Origin: Pseudonocardiales bacterium
GTDB lineage: Bacteria > Actinomycetota > Actinomycetes > Mycobacteriales > QHCD01
Reading direction: 5' to 3'
Assembly (NCBI GenBank): GCA_003244255.1
Contig: QHCD01000062.1
Span: 1 to 48,481, forward strand
DNA: 48,481 bases
Shown: piece by piece, positions 29,060 to 39,569 of the stretch
Position numbering within the stretch: the first letter of the stretch is position 1
How the letters are laid out: each line of letters starts with the position of its first letter
Program-made: the position numbers and the translations under genes
The notes under the pieces: model-generated
Told to the model about the DNA's origin: nothing
Databases searched by the model: none
What the model saw: the letters and a program-made list of their open reading frames with translations, nothing else

Positions 29060-29470
29060 TCAGCGACCCGGATCGACCCGCTGGAACGACGCGTAGTGGT
29101 CGGACGTGTAGTACAGCTCGCCGGCGCGGCCGGTGATGATCCGGCGCGCGCCGCGGGTTGTCTCGCCCGGCGTCGGCACGGTGTATTCGTGGTAGTAGCC
29201 CGAGGCCTCGGTTGGCAGTTCGTGCCCGCGATTGTCGAAGACGGCACCGTCGCGTGCGTACGGGAACGGGCCGCCGTCGTGGATCAGGGTGATGGTCTGC
29301 TGCGCTTGGGTCGGTAGGGACGATTCCGCGACGGTCGGCAGGTGCGGGGAATGCTCGGAGCCGACCGCCTGGATCGTGTAGCCGACCGCGAGCAGGACCA
29401 GCAGGGCGAACAGCACGAGCAGGGGCCGACGGGTGCGACGCACCGGCGGGCGGCGATACCGTCGCGCCAT
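29060..29470 (-). CDS. Membrane-anchored guanyl-specific ribonuclease (RNase Sa/barnase fold)
   Basis: The 136 residues comprise an Arg-rich start, one N-terminal hydrophobic span (LLVLFALLVLLAVGYTI, signal or anchor) and an N1/Sa-type RNase domain from about 50. The motif order HDGGPFPYARDGAVFDNR, YYHEYTVPTPG, RGARRIITG, YYTSDHYASFQ supplies the known catalytic trio Glu (YHEYT), Arg (ARR) and His (SDHY). It is likely exported or surface-held. No barstar-like inhibitor gene is adjacent. The start codon overlaps the divergent oxidoreductase start by two bases. Confidence 0.9.
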   Translation of the reverse strand: MARRYRRPPVRRTRRPLLVLFALLVLLAVGYTIQAVGSEHSPHLPTVAESSLPTQAQQTITLIHDGGPFPYARDGAVFDNRGHELPTEASGYYHEYTVPTPGETTRGARRIITGRAGELYYTSDHYASFQRVDPGR

Positions 29471-30434
29471 GCAGGCAGCCTACGTCGAGACTCCTGACCC
29501 GGACGACCCGCTCGGCGCGCTGCGCGTGGGCGACCGCCCCGAGCCAGAGCCAGGACCGGGGTGGATGACCGTCGAGGTGCGGGCCGCGTCGCTGAACCAC
29601 CACGACCTGTTCAGCCTTGCCGGCGTCGGCCTGCGCGCCGACCGCTGCCCGATGATCCTCGGCTGCGACGCCGCCGGAATCGACGCCGCCGGCAACGGTG
29701 TGATCGTGCACGGCGTCATCAACGATCCGTCGTGGCGCGGCGAGGAGACGTTGGACCCGAAACGCACGCTCCTCTCCGAGGTGCACCAGGGCACGTTCGC
29801 GCAGCGGGTGACAGTGCCGCTGCGCAATGTGGTGCCGAAGCCGGCCGAGATCTCGTTCGCCGAAGGTGCGTGTCTCGGTGTGGCATGGCTGACCGCGTAC
29901 CGGATGCTGTTCGTGAAGTCGGGCCTGCGCCCGGGGCAGACGGTCCTCGTCCAGGGTGCGAGCGGCGGTGTCGCGACCGCCGCGATCATGCTCGGTCGCA
30001 CCGGCGGCTTCCGGGTGTGGGTCACGGGGCGCACCGAGGCAAAACGCGACGCGGCCGTGCAACTGGGGGCGCATGCCGCGTTCGAGCCGGGCGCGCGGCT
30101 GCCGGAGCGGGTCGATGCGGTGATTGAAACCGTCGGCGCCGCGACCTGGGAGCACACGCTGAGGTCGCTACGGCCGGGTGGCACCGTCGTCGTCGCGGGA
30201 ACGACGACCGGACCGAATCCTCCGGCGGGCCTGAACCGGGTCTTCTTCCTGCAGCTGTCCGTCCTCGGATCGACGATGGGCTCCCGCGACGAGCTGGAGT
30301 CCCTCGTCGGCCTGCTGACGACGACTGGAGTCCGACCGGTGATCGACCGCGTCTTGCCGCTCGCGCAGGCCGCCGCGGGACTTGCCGCCATGCAGGCCGG
30401 CGAGACCGCAGGCAAGATCGTTTTTGAGCCCTGA
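29469..30434 (+). CDS. Quinone oxidoreductase-like MDR family NAD(P)-binding oxidoreductase
   Basis: This 321-residue medium-chain dehydrogenase has a GroES-like N-terminus (AASLNHHDLFSLAGVG; MILGCDAAGID) and a Rossmann domain (VLVQGASGGVATAAIML, then VWVTGRTEAKRDAAVQLGAH). The structural-zinc Cys cluster is absent, fitting the zinc-free quinone-reductase branch. The substrate is unknown. Its ATG (29469-29471) shares CATG with the ribonuclease start on the other strand. Confidence 0.9.
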   Translation: MQAAYVETPDPDDPLGALRVGDRPEPEPGPGWMTVEVRAASLNHHDLFSLAGVGLRADRCPMILGCDAAGIDAAGNGVIVHGVINDPSWRGEETLDPKRTLLSEVHQGTFAQRVTVPLRNVVPKPAEISFAEGACLGVAWLTAYRMLFVKSGLRPGQTVLVQGASGGVATAAIMLGRTGGFRVWVTGRTEAKRDAAVQLGAHAAFEPGARLPERVDAVIETVGAATWEHTLRSLRPGGTVVVAGTTTGPNPPAGLNRVFFLQLSVLGSTMGSRDELESLVGLLTTTGVRPVIDRVLPLAQAAAGLAAMQAGETAGKIVFEP

Positions 30435-30470
30435 TCGGTCGATGTGCCTGGTCTACAAGGGAAATTCGCC

Positions 30471-30499
30471 TTGCGCTGAGTTCGCTGCTGCGATAGAAT
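30471..30499 (+). promoter_or_regulatory. SOS-regulated promoter of the HNH gene
   Basis: TTGCGC (30471-30476) and TAGAAT (30494-30499) are separated by 17 bp. Initiation seven to eight bases after the -10 would fall on the ATG at 30507, so the mRNA is probably leaderless. The LexA box at 30499-30514 covers the start point, which is where a repressor would block polymerase. Confidence 0.7.
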
Positions 30500-30514
30500 C
30501 GAACACATGTTCGA
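30499..30514. promoter_or_regulatory. LexA (SOS) box
   Basis: TCGAACACATGTTCGA is a perfect match to the mycobacterial SOS box TCGAAC-N4-GTTCGA. The start codon ATG (30507-30509) is inside the box. Confidence 0.92.
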
Positions 30515-31775
30515 GACGGCGATTGCGGGCGCGCTGGATGCGCTGTGCACACCGGCGCTGGAGTCGGTGGGCGACGAGACGGTGCTGGAGCGGATCGAGG
30601 CATTGGAGCGAATCCGGTCGCGGGTCGACGCGGAGCAGTGCGTTGCGCTCGCCGATTTCGCCCGTCGCCGTGAGTCCGACGAGTGCGGCGCGACGGTCGG
30701 CGACGAGGTCGGCCTGGCGTTGCGAATCGCGCCCCGCACGGCAGACCGGCGGATCGATGTCGCCGTGGCCCTGACCGATCGGCTGCCGGCAACGACCGTG
30801 GCGATGCGTGCGGGCAAGGTCACCATGGCCAAGGCACGGGTCCTGCTGGAGGAGACCGGCGGCCTCGACGGCGCCGCCGCGGCGACCGTGGAACGTGCGG
30901 TGCTCGACCATGCCGCGCAGGTGACGCCCGGTCAGCTGCGCCGGCGGGTGGCGCGGGCAGTGATAGCCATCGACGCTGCCGCTGCGGTGAGGCGCCGCCG
31001 GCAGGCCGAGACCGAGCGGTCGGTGTGGATGCGCCCTGACGCCAACGGCATGGCGACGCTCGGCGCGCACCTGTGCGCAGCAGATGCCGTCGGGATCTTC
31101 ACACTCCTTGACGGCTCCGCCCGTGCCGCCCGCGCCGCCGGGGATGCGCGCACGCTGGAGCAGCTGCGCGCCGACACGCTCGTGCAGGCGATCGGCGGCG
31201 GCCCGTCGCCGGCGGCCGAGCCGTTGGTGCAGATCACGGTGTCGGCCGATGCCGTGGTCGACGACGGTGCGGCGCCGGGCGAGCTGGCTGGCTACGGCCC
31301 GATCGACCACGAGCTGTCCCGGCGCATCGTCGCCACCGGTAGCTGGCAGCGGCTGCTCACCGATCCCGCCACCGGTCAGGTGACCGATGTCGGTCGCACC
31401 CGTTACCGGCCACCGGCCGCGCTCGCCGAGCTGGTCCGGGCCCGGGATCGGTCCTGCGCCTTCCCGACCTGCGAACGGCGCTCAGCCGGGTGTGATCTCG
31501 ATCATCGGCGCCGCTGGTCGGCCGGCGGGGTCACCAGTGCCGCCAACCTGTGGCCGTTGTGCAGTCGCCATCACGTCGTCAAGGACGGCGCCGACGGATG
31601 GTCCTGCGAGCTGCTGCGCGACGGTCGCGTCGCGTGGACCACGCCGTCCGGTCGGGTCTACACGGTCTACCGCACCGACGTCGACGGCGACATCGACATC
31701 ATGCGGGTCACCGACACCGGTCCCAGCCCGCCGCCCGCGCCGGCCGCCATCGCGCAGCTACCGCCGCCGTTCTGA
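30507..31775 (+). CDS. DUF222 / HNH endonuclease (13E12 family), SOS-regulated
   Basis: This 422-residue protein has an N-terminal DUF222 region (about 10-290) with ERIRSRVDAEQCVALADFA and MAKARVLLEETGGLDG, and a C-terminal HNH nuclease: CAFPTCERRSAGCDLDH, then WSAGGVTSAANLWPLCSRHH. The Cys pairs and DLDH/SRHH residues for metal and catalysis are all present. The family is known in mycobacteria as the 13E12 repeats, some of which are LexA-regulated; the perfect LexA box at the start agrees. Its 3' end overlaps the convergent sulfotransferase by 18 bp. Confidence 0.95.
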   Translation: MFETAIAGALDALCTPALESVGDETVLERIEALERIRSRVDAEQCVALADFARRRESDECGATVGDEVGLALRIAPRTADRRIDVAVALTDRLPATTVAMRAGKVTMAKARVLLEETGGLDGAAAATVERAVLDHAAQVTPGQLRRRVARAVIAIDAAAAVRRRRQAETERSVWMRPDANGMATLGAHLCAADAVGIFTLLDGSARAARAAGDARTLEQLRADTLVQAIGGGPSPAAEPLVQITVSADAVVDDGAAPGELAGYGPIDHELSRRIVATGSWQRLLTDPATGQVTDVGRTRYRPPAALAELVRARDRSCAFPTCERRSAGCDLDHRRRWSAGGVTSAANLWPLCSRHHVVKDGADGWSCELLRDGRVAWTTPSGRVYTVYRTDVDGDIDIMRVTDTGPSPPPAPAAIAQLPPPF

Positions 31776-32711
31776 TCCTCCGCGCCTGGACCTGTTGGCG
31801 CGCAGGCGATGCAGGCCGTCGGTGACGACGCCCACCGTTTCCGCCGTCGCGTGTCGCGCGTCGCGTGCGTGCTCGGCGAAGGCGTGCAGCAGCGCGGGTT
31901 CCGCAGGCGGTCCGCCGTACCCGAACTGCTCCATCTCGGTGGCGGCGAGCCAGTTCAGCCGCGCCGCCACGGGTGCCGGCAGCTGGTCGCCGCGAGCCAG
32001 CGGGCGGAAGTCATCGGTTCGCGGTACCGGATCCCAGTTGATCGCTGCGGGCCGGCCACCGAGTTCCGACGACCCGCGTACCGGGATCTCGGCGTGCTCG
32101 TACCGACCCGGCTCGAGGCCGACGTCCGAGCAGATGCGCGTCATCGCGCCGGCCGGGTCGTCGTACAGATCCTCATACCGCACGACGACGGCGGCGCCGG
32201 GATGCGCCTCGACGAATGCGGCGATCCGCCGGGCCCCGGATCGCCATGTCTGCAGCCATTTCTCGGCCGGGCCGCCGAACGTGCGCAACGCCGATGCCAC
32301 CGTCGCGCGGGGATCGCGCACCAGCAGCACCAGCGACGCGGACCCGAACAGGTCGGTGAAGAGCTCGAGGTGATCGGTCAGGGGGGTCTTCGTCACCGGC
32401 CGCCGCGGATCATCTGGTGCGACGTCGGGATCGACCGTCCGCAGCGTGTCGAGCAGCCCGGCGCCGATATTGCGCAGCATGGTCGCCCGCAGGCTCGCGT
32501 CGTTCAGCCTGTTGCTGGCGACGACGCGGTCGGCGTAATCGGCGAGCAGGTCCGCGAACCGCAGCAGCTGGTCCTCCCACGACCCTTCCCACGACGTGCG
32601 CCCGAGTGCGGGTCGGCAGTCCGGATGGCGAATCAGCAGGTCGTAGAGGTAGTGCGTGCCGCAGCGCTGCGAGATGCCGATGACGAAGATGGGGCCGGAA
32701 CGCTCCGTCAC
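31758..32711 (-). CDS. Sulfotransferase family protein
   Basis: The 317-residue protein begins MTERSGPIFVIGISQRCGTH. GISQRCGTHYLYDLL is the 5'-phosphosulfate-binding loop for PAPS, and LVLLVRDPRATVASALR the 3'-phosphate-binding region. The acceptor is unknown; homologues act on carbohydrates, glycolipids or small metabolites. It is convergent with the HNH gene and 36 bp downstream of lepA on the same strand, so it may be transcribed with it. No PAPS synthesis genes are adjacent. Confidence 0.88.
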   Translation of the reverse strand: MTERSGPIFVIGISQRCGTHYLYDLLIRHPDCRPALGRTSWEGSWEDQLLRFADLLADYADRVVASNRLNDASLRATMLRNIGAGLLDTLRTVDPDVAPDDPRRPVTKTPLTDHLELFTDLFGSASLVLLVRDPRATVASALRTFGGPAEKWLQTWRSGARRIAAFVEAHPGAAVVVRYEDLYDDPAGAMTRICSDVGLEPGRYEHAEIPVRGSSELGGRPAAINWDPVPRTDDFRPLARGDQLPAPVAARLNWLAATEMEQFGYGGPPAEPALLHAFAEHARDARHATAETVGVVTDGLHRLRANRSRRGGSERRR

Positions 32712-32747
32712 CTCAGGCCGACCCGATCGCGAAGAAGGCTAGCCGGC

Positions 32748-34595
<1,848 letters not shown>

Positions 34596-34706
34596 GAAGC
34601 TCCAGTCGTTTCGCTCGTTTCGTTCGCCTCCATCGTCCCATGCCCGACCCCTGCCCCCCGGCAAATCGCCTTGCCCGGCGGCGGCGCGCACCGCGAGCAT
34701 CGGCAC

Positions 34707-35621
34707 ATGCGTGGCGCGGTGCGGATCCGATGGCAGGACCTGCCCGACGCCGTCCGGGCCGCCATCGAAGCTCATCTCGGGGCGCCGGTGATCCTCGCCG
34801 TGAACCAGCCTGGCGGCATGTCCTCCGGTCTCGCGGCGCGGGTGCGGTGCGAGGGCGGCCGGCGCGCGTTCGTCAAGGCCGCCGCGGTCTCGGTGAACGC
34901 CGGGACGGTGCGGCTGCACCGGCACGAGGCCCGCACGGCGGCCGCCCTGCCCGACGGCGTCCCGGTCCCGCGGCTGCGCCACGTGTACGACGACGGCGAC
35001 TGGGTCGCGCTGATCTTCGACGAGTTCGACGGTGCGATGCCCGAGGTGCCGTGGCGACCCGACCAGCTACAGACGGTGCTCGCCGCGGTTGCCGACATGT
35101 CAGCGCGGCTGACGCCGTGCCCCGTGCCGGACGTTCCCGAGCTGGCCGACCACATCCGCGCCGACATGCTCGCCTACTCGCGGCTGGCCGCCGACCCGCC
35201 CGAGGATCTCGATGACTGGGAACGCCGGCACCTGGATCGACTGGCCGAGCATGCGGCGTCGGCGCTGGGCCAGCTGGTCGGTGACACGCTGGTGCATCTG
35301 GACATTCGCTCCGACAACATCCTGATCGCAGCCGACGGCTCGGTCGCGGTCGTCGACTGGGCCTGGGCCTCGCGCGGTCCGAGGTGGGTCGACTGCGCGA
35401 TGCTGGTGCTCGAGGCGCAGTGGGCCGGCGTCGACGTCGGGACCGTCCATTGGCCCGAGCCCGATCCCGACGTGCTCACCGCGTTCGTCGCGGGCCTGGC
35501 CGGAATGTGGGCGACGTCGATGCGCCGTCGCGCGCCCGCCGACATGCCCACGATCCGGGCGGTGCAGCGGGCGCAGCACGACGTCGCGCTGTCGTGGGTA
35601 CACGAGCACACCGGCTGGTAG
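34707..35621 (+). CDS. Aminoglycoside-phosphotransferase-fold kinase (APH family)
   Basis: This 304-residue protein has a kinase-like N-lobe ([22 protein letters not shown], with a candidate nucleotide-binding Lys), the catalytic loop [12 protein letters not shown] with its Asp and Asn, and the metal-binding VVDWAWAS Asp. The family phosphorylates varied small molecules (antibiotics, choline, homoserine, sugars), so drug resistance cannot be inferred. Its start is 111 bp from divergent lepA. It is followed after 40 bp by the uptake transporter operon, which may be coregulated. Confidence 0.88.
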   Translation: MRGAVRIRWQDLPDAVRAAIEAHLGAPVILAVNQPGGMSSGLAARVRCEGGRRAFVKAAAVSVNAGTVRLHRHEARTAAALPDGVPVPRLRHVYDDGDWVALIFDEFDGAMPEVPWRPDQLQTVLAAVADMSARLTPCPVPDVPELADHIRADMLAYSRLAADPPEDLDDWERRHLDRLAEHAASALGQLVGDTLVHLDIRSDNILIAADGSVAVVDWAWASRGPRWVDCAMLVLEAQWAGVDVGTVHWPEPDPDVLTAFVAGLAGMWATSMRRRAPADMPTIRAVQRAQHDVALSWVHEHTGW

Positions 35622-35661
35622 CGTCGGCCGCGCCAGCCGTCCGCCCGGTGGAGGATCGCGC

Positions 35662-36522
35662 ATGTCCTGTGCTCGCGCATCGTGGCACTTCTCTTGTGCG
35701 CTCGTGCTCGCCGGCTGCGTCGTCGCTGCCGCCGGCTGCTCGCCGAGCAAGACGACGACGGCGTCGTCGAACTGCACGCCCTTGGGCCTCGCAACCCACA
35801 CCAAGGGCACGTTCACGATCGCGACGGACGAACCGGCGTACCCGCCGTGGTTCGTCGACGACCGACCCGCCAACGGCAAGGGCTTCGAGAGCGCGGTCGC
35901 CTTCGCGGTCGCCAAGCAACTCGGCTATCCGGCGGGAAAGGTGAAATGGGTCGTGGCCCGCTTCGACAGCGTCGTCACGCCCGGCCCGAAGAAGTTCGAT
36001 GTCGACATCAACGAGGTGTCGATCACTGCGGCACGCAAGAAGGCCGTCGACTTCACGTCCGGCTACTACACCGTGACGCAGGCGCTGATCGCGCTGAAGA
36101 GCTCGCCGCTCGCGTCGGCGACCACGATCGCGGCGCTGAAGAACGCCAAGCTGGGTGCGCAGATCGGCACCACGAGCTACGACACGATCACCGACGTCAT
36201 CAGGCCGTCGAAGTCGCCGTCGGTGTTCCAGACCAACGACGTCGCGAAGCTGGCGCTGAAGAACGGCCAGATCCAGGGCCTGCTCACCGACCTGCCGACG
36301 GCATTCGAGATCACCGGGGCCGAGATCACCGACGCCAAGATCGTCGGCCAGTTCGCCAGGTCCGGCAGCGGCGGCGAGCAGTTCGGCATGGTGCTGCAGA
36401 AGGGCAGCCCGATCACGTCGTGTGTGAGCAAAGCCGTCACCGCGCTGCAGAAGAACGGCACCCTCGGCAAGCTGCGGCAGCAGTGGCTCTCGACCGACGC
36501 CGGCGCGCCGATCCTGAAGTAG
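35662..36522 (+). CDS. Polar amino-acid ABC transporter substrate-binding lipoprotein
   Basis: The 286 residues have a lipoprotein signal with two candidate lipobox Cys, LAGC at 18 and AAGC at 26. SBP_bac_3 features follow: GTFTIATDEPAYPPWFVDD, GFESAVAFAVAKQLGY, the binding-loop region DVDINEVSITAARKKAVDFT, and QIGTTSYDTI. It is extracytoplasmic and anchored, feeding the permease encoded next, and starts with GGAGG upstream. Ligand class (amino acid) comes from family resemblance only. Confidence 0.92.
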   Translation: MSCARASWHFSCALVLAGCVVAAAGCSPSKTTTASSNCTPLGLATHTKGTFTIATDEPAYPPWFVDDRPANGKGFESAVAFAVAKQLGYPAGKVKWVVARFDSVVTPGPKKFDVDINEVSITAARKKAVDFTSGYYTVTQALIALKSSPLASATTIAALKNAKLGAQIGTTSYDTITDVIRPSKSPSVFQTNDVAKLALKNGQIQGLLTDLPTAFEITGAEITDAKIVGQFARSGSGGEQFGMVLQKGSPITSCVSKAVTALQKNGTLGKLRQQWLSTDAGAPILK

Positions 36523-36529
36523 CGCTGCG

Positions 36530-37384
36530 ATGAGTTCGGCGGCACCGGTCTCGGCGCGCGAGCTGGACCGGCAGCGGATCCGGCGCTCGGCCACCCGGCG
36601 CTCGGCGCTCGTAGCGGCCGCGAGCACCGTGGTCGTGGCTGCGATCCTCTATCTCGGCGTAACCCGGGCGCCGGGCTGGCCGAGCGTGCGGGAAACGTTC
36701 TTCAGCCCGTCGCACGCCAGGACCGCGTTCCCCAAGGTGCTGGACGGCCTGTGGCTCAACGTGCGGGTGATGGTCATCTGCGAGGTCATCATCCTGGTGC
36801 TCGGCATGCTGCTCGCGCTCGCCCGCACCCTGCGCGGGCCGGTGTTCTTCCCGCTGCGCGCCCTCGCGACCGCCTATACCGACCTGTTCCGCGGGCTGCC
36901 GCTGCTGCTCGTGCTGCTGCTCGTCGGCCTCGGCGTTCCGGGCCTGCACCTGTCCGGACTGCCGACCAACGTCGTCGTGCTCGGCGGCACCGCACTCGTG
37001 CTGACCTACACCGCATACGTGGCCGAGGTCTTCCGCGCCGGAATCGAGACCGTGCACCCGAGCCAGCGTGCGGCCGCACGGTCCCTGGGACTGTCGGCGA
37101 CGCAGACCTTGCGCCACGTCGTGCTGCCCCAAGCCGTGCGCAACGTCATCCCGCCGCTGCTCAACGACCTCGTCTCACTGCAGAAGGACTCCGGGCTGAT
37201 CTCGATCCTCGGCGCGACCGACGCCATCCAGGCCGCCGGTATCGCCGAGGCGAAGGACTTCAACTTCACGCCATATGTGCTCGCCGGTGTGCTGTTCGTG
37301 CTGCTGACGATCCCGATGACCCGGCTCACCGACTACGTCAGCGCACGCGCGACCAGGCGCCGCCGTTCGGTGGGGGCGGTGTGA
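36530..37384 (+). CDS. Amino-acid ABC transporter permease (HisM/GlnP type)
   Basis: The 284 residues have an N-terminal membrane span (SALVAAASTVVVAAILYLGV), the family start LDGLWLNVRVMVICEVIILV, and the EAA-loop region FRAGIETVHPSQRAAARSLG, where the permease touches the ATPase, followed by LPQAVRNVIPPLLNDLVSLQ. It begins eight bases after the binding-protein stop and overlaps the ATPase start by GTGA. A single permease gene is present, so the transporter may work as a homodimer. Confidence 0.94.
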   Translation: MSSAAPVSARELDRQRIRRSATRRSALVAAASTVVVAAILYLGVTRAPGWPSVRETFFSPSHARTAFPKVLDGLWLNVRVMVICEVIILVLGMLLALARTLRGPVFFPLRALATAYTDLFRGLPLLLVLLLVGLGVPGLHLSGLPTNVVVLGGTALVLTYTAYVAEVFRAGIETVHPSQRAAARSLGLSATQTLRHVVLPQAVRNVIPPLLNDLVSLQKDSGLISILGATDAIQAAGIAEAKDFNFTPYVLAGVLFVLLTIPMTRLTDYVSARATRRRRSVGAV

Positions 37385-38163
37385 CGCACCCGGCGAGCGC
37401 AGCCGGCCCGGGCCCGCTGCTGTCGATCCAAGGCGTCCGCAAGTCCTACGGCGGCGCCGACGTGCTGCGGGGTGTCGACCTGGACGTGCCGTCGCACGGC
37501 GTGATCGCCCTGATCGGTGCATCGGGATCGGGCAAGTCCACGCTGCTGCGCTGCGTCAACCTGCTGGAGCAGGTCGACGACGGCGTGATCGAGCTGGACG
37601 GCGAGGAGATCACCGACCCGCGGGTCGACGTCGACGGCGTCCGCTCCCGGATCGGCGTGGTCTTCCAGGCCTACAACCTGTTCCCGCACCTGCCCGTGCT
37701 CGACAACGTCACGCTTGCGCCACGGCGGGTGCACAAGCGGGAGCGCGGTATCGCCGAGTCCGAAGCGCGCGACCTGCTGCAGCGGTTCGGCCTGGCCGAC
37801 AAGGCCGACGAGTTCCCCGACCGACTCTCCGGCGGTCAGCAGCAGCGGGTGGCGATCGTGCGGGCACTCGCGACCCATCCGTCGTTGATGCTGCTCGACG
37901 AGGTGACCTCGGCCCTGGACCCCGAGCTGGTCGGGGAGGTGCTCGCGGTCATCCGTGCGCTGAAGGACGAGGGCATGACGATGCTGATCGCTACCCACGA
38001 GATGGCGTTCGCGCGCGACGTCGCCGACGAGGTGTGCTTCCTCGACGCCGGCGTGCTGCTCGAGCGCGGCGCCGCCGAGGAGGTCTTCACCGATCCGCGG
38101 GAGGCTCGGACCCGCCAGTTCCTGCAACGGGTGCTCGGCACCGACCGGTTCGCCCCACCGTGA
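37381..38163 (+). CDS. Amino-acid ABC transporter ATP-binding protein (GlnQ type)
   Basis: The 260 residues include Walker A GASGSGKST (46-54), Q-loop VVFQAYNLFPHLPVLDN, signature LSGGQQQR and Walker B LMLLDEVTSALD; Val in place of the usual Pro after DE is a common variant in this branch. The tail LQRVLGTDRFAPP is typical. It energises the permease encoded just upstream (GTGA overlap) and completes a three-gene uptake operon. Confidence 0.95.
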   Translation: MTHPASAAGPGPLLSIQGVRKSYGGADVLRGVDLDVPSHGVIALIGASGSGKSTLLRCVNLLEQVDDGVIELDGEEITDPRVDVDGVRSRIGVVFQAYNLFPHLPVLDNVTLAPRRVHKRERGIAESEARDLLQRFGLADKADEFPDRLSGGQQQRVAIVRALATHPSLMLLDEVTSALDPELVGEVLAVIRALKDEGMTMLIATHEMAFARDVADEVCFLDAGVLLERGAAEEVFTDPREARTRQFLQRVLGTDRFAPP

Positions 38164-38236
38164 CCAGTCCCGATCTGTCGCCGCGATCGGGCCCGGCCGG
38201 AGTGGACGCGGCTCCGGCGCATGGTCACAGCGCTGG

Positions 38237-38242
38237 TAGGCT
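38237..38242 (+). promoter_or_regulatory. Putative -10 of the rpsT promoter
   Basis: TAGGCT in the 154-bp gap upstream of rpsT fits the actinobacterial TANNNT -10. A clear -35 is not seen. A leader of about 70 bases would precede the GTG start. Confidence 0.4.
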
Positions 38243-38317
38243 GGCAGGCCGAGCCGGTGTTACGAGTGCTGGCTGAGACCGAAATCCCCTGGTGCCAACG
38301 AAAACTGAGGCTCCCGC

Positions 38318-38575
38318 GTGGCGAACATCAAGTCGCAGATCAAGCGCATCCGCACGAACGAGAAGGCGCGGCTGCGCAACAAGTCGGTCAAGTCGTCGCT
38401 GAAGACCTCCGTCCGGCGGTTCCACGAGGCGGTCGGGTCCGGCGACGCCGAGGCCACCACAGCCGCCCTGCGTACCGCCGGTCGCGACCTCGACAAGGCC
38501 GTGAGCAAGGGCGTGATTCACCGCAACCAGGCGGCCAACCGCAAGTCGGCGCTGGCCCGTCGCGCCGCCCGCTGA
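38318..38575 (+). CDS. rpsT: 30S ribosomal protein S20
   Basis: This is an 85-residue basic protein starting at GTG 38318: [20 protein letters not shown], then [19 protein letters not shown] and the ending [12 protein letters not shown]. It binds 16S rRNA in the body of the small subunit. It is convergent with holA, 21 bp apart, an arrangement common in actinobacteria. Confidence 0.98.
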   Translation: MANIKSQIKRIRTNEKARLRNKSVKSSLKTSVRRFHEAVGSGDAEATTAALRTAGRDLDKAVSKGVIHRNQAANRKSALARRAAR

Positions 38576-38577
38576 CC

Positions 38578-38617
38578 TACCGCGACGCCCGCGCGGCTAC
38601 CGCAACGCCCGCGCGGC
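38578..38617. repeat. 20-bp tandem duplication at the rpsT/holA junction
   Basis: Two adjacent copies (38578-38597 and 38598-38617), starting TACCGCGACGCCC and TACCGCAACGCCC, differ at one base. The second copy spans the last codons and stop of holA, and the first lies between the two convergent stops. Confidence 0.85.
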
Positions 38618-39565
38618 GCCGAGCCGGCGTACCGCCTGTTCCAGCGCGTACGACGGGTCGGCCGCGACACCCTTGACATCCGCGTTGGCGTCGGCCACCA
38701 CCCGCAACGCCCAGGTCAGGCCGCGCTCGGTCCAGCCGCGCGACTGACCCTGCGCGCGCTTCACCTTCCACGGCGGCAGCCCCAGCGTGCTCGCCAGTTG
38801 ATACGGATTGGCCCGTCCGCTGCCGGTCACCCTGGCGATCGTGCGCACGCCGTCGGCCAGCGCGTCGGCAACAAGCACGTGCGCGACGCCGACCTGCAGC
38901 GCTGACCGCAGGGTCGCCAGCGCGCCGACGACGTCGCCGACCACCGCACGGTCTGCCACCGCGAAACCGGTCACCTCGGCCCGGCCCCGGTGGTAGCGGT
39001 TGACCGCCTCGACGTCGACCCGACCTCCGGAGTCGGACACCAGCTGACTGCTGACCGCGGCGAGCTCGCGCAGATCCGTGCCCACGGCGTCGAGGATCGC
39101 GGTCGCGGCCGGCGCGGTGATGGCGCCGCCGGCCCGCGTGACCTCACCGCGGATGAACTCCAGCCGCTCCTCGGCGCGGGTGAGCTTCGCGCAGGTGATC
39201 TCGGTCGCGCCGGCGTCGCGCATCGCCGTGAGTATCGCCTTGCCGCGCGCGCCTCCCGGGTGTACCAGGACGAGCGTGATCGCCTCGGCCGGTTCGGCCA
39301 GGCAGCCGATCAGTGCGGTGGCCGTGTCGGCGTTGATCTCGTGCGCGCCGGTGACGGTGACGACGCGTCGCTCGCCGAACAGCGACGGGCTGAGCAGGTC
39401 GTACACGTCGCCCACGCAGAGTGTCGCCCCGGCGACCTCGCGGATGTCCCCCGCGGGGTCGGTCGCGCGGACCGTGCGCACGATGTCCTGCACCGTCCTC
39501 GCGACGAGCAGTTCTTCCTCACCGACGACGAGGGCCAGCCTCGGCGGCGGGACGGGGCTGCTCAC
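38597..39565 (-). CDS. holA: DNA polymerase III subunit delta
   Basis: This 322-residue clamp-loader subunit opens the beta clamp. It begins MSSPVPPPRLALVVGEEELL; VARTVQDIVRTVRATDPAGD and YDLLSPSLFGERRVVTVTGA are typical of the N-terminal AAA-like domain, and the C-terminal collar domain (NPYQLASTLGLPPWKVKRAQ) matches the family. It lies downstream of comEC on the same strand by four bases, the usual comEC-holA order. Confidence 0.94.
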   Translation of the reverse strand: MSSPVPPPRLALVVGEEELLVARTVQDIVRTVRATDPAGDIREVAGATLCVGDVYDLLSPSLFGERRVVTVTGAHEINADTATALIGCLAEPAEAITLVLVHPGGARGKAILTAMRDAGATEITCAKLTRAEERLEFIRGEVTRAGGAITAPAATAILDAVGTDLRELAAVSSQLVSDSGGRVDVEAVNRYHRGRAEVTGFAVADRAVVGDVVGALATLRSALQVGVAHVLVADALADGVRTIARVTGSGRANPYQLASTLGLPPWKVKRAQGQSRGWTERGLTWALRVVADANADVKGVAADPSYALEQAVRRLGAARALR

Positions 39566-39569
39566 CGGC

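Noticed and set aside
29060..29470. Ribonuclease as half of a barnase-barstar toxin-immunity pair
   Set aside because: No barstar-like acidic gene lies beside it, and the N-terminal hydrophobic span fits a secreted or anchored RNase.
34707..35621. Antibiotic-resistance gene
   Set aside because: The APH fold covers many substrates; nothing in the sequence or context identifies an antibiotic.
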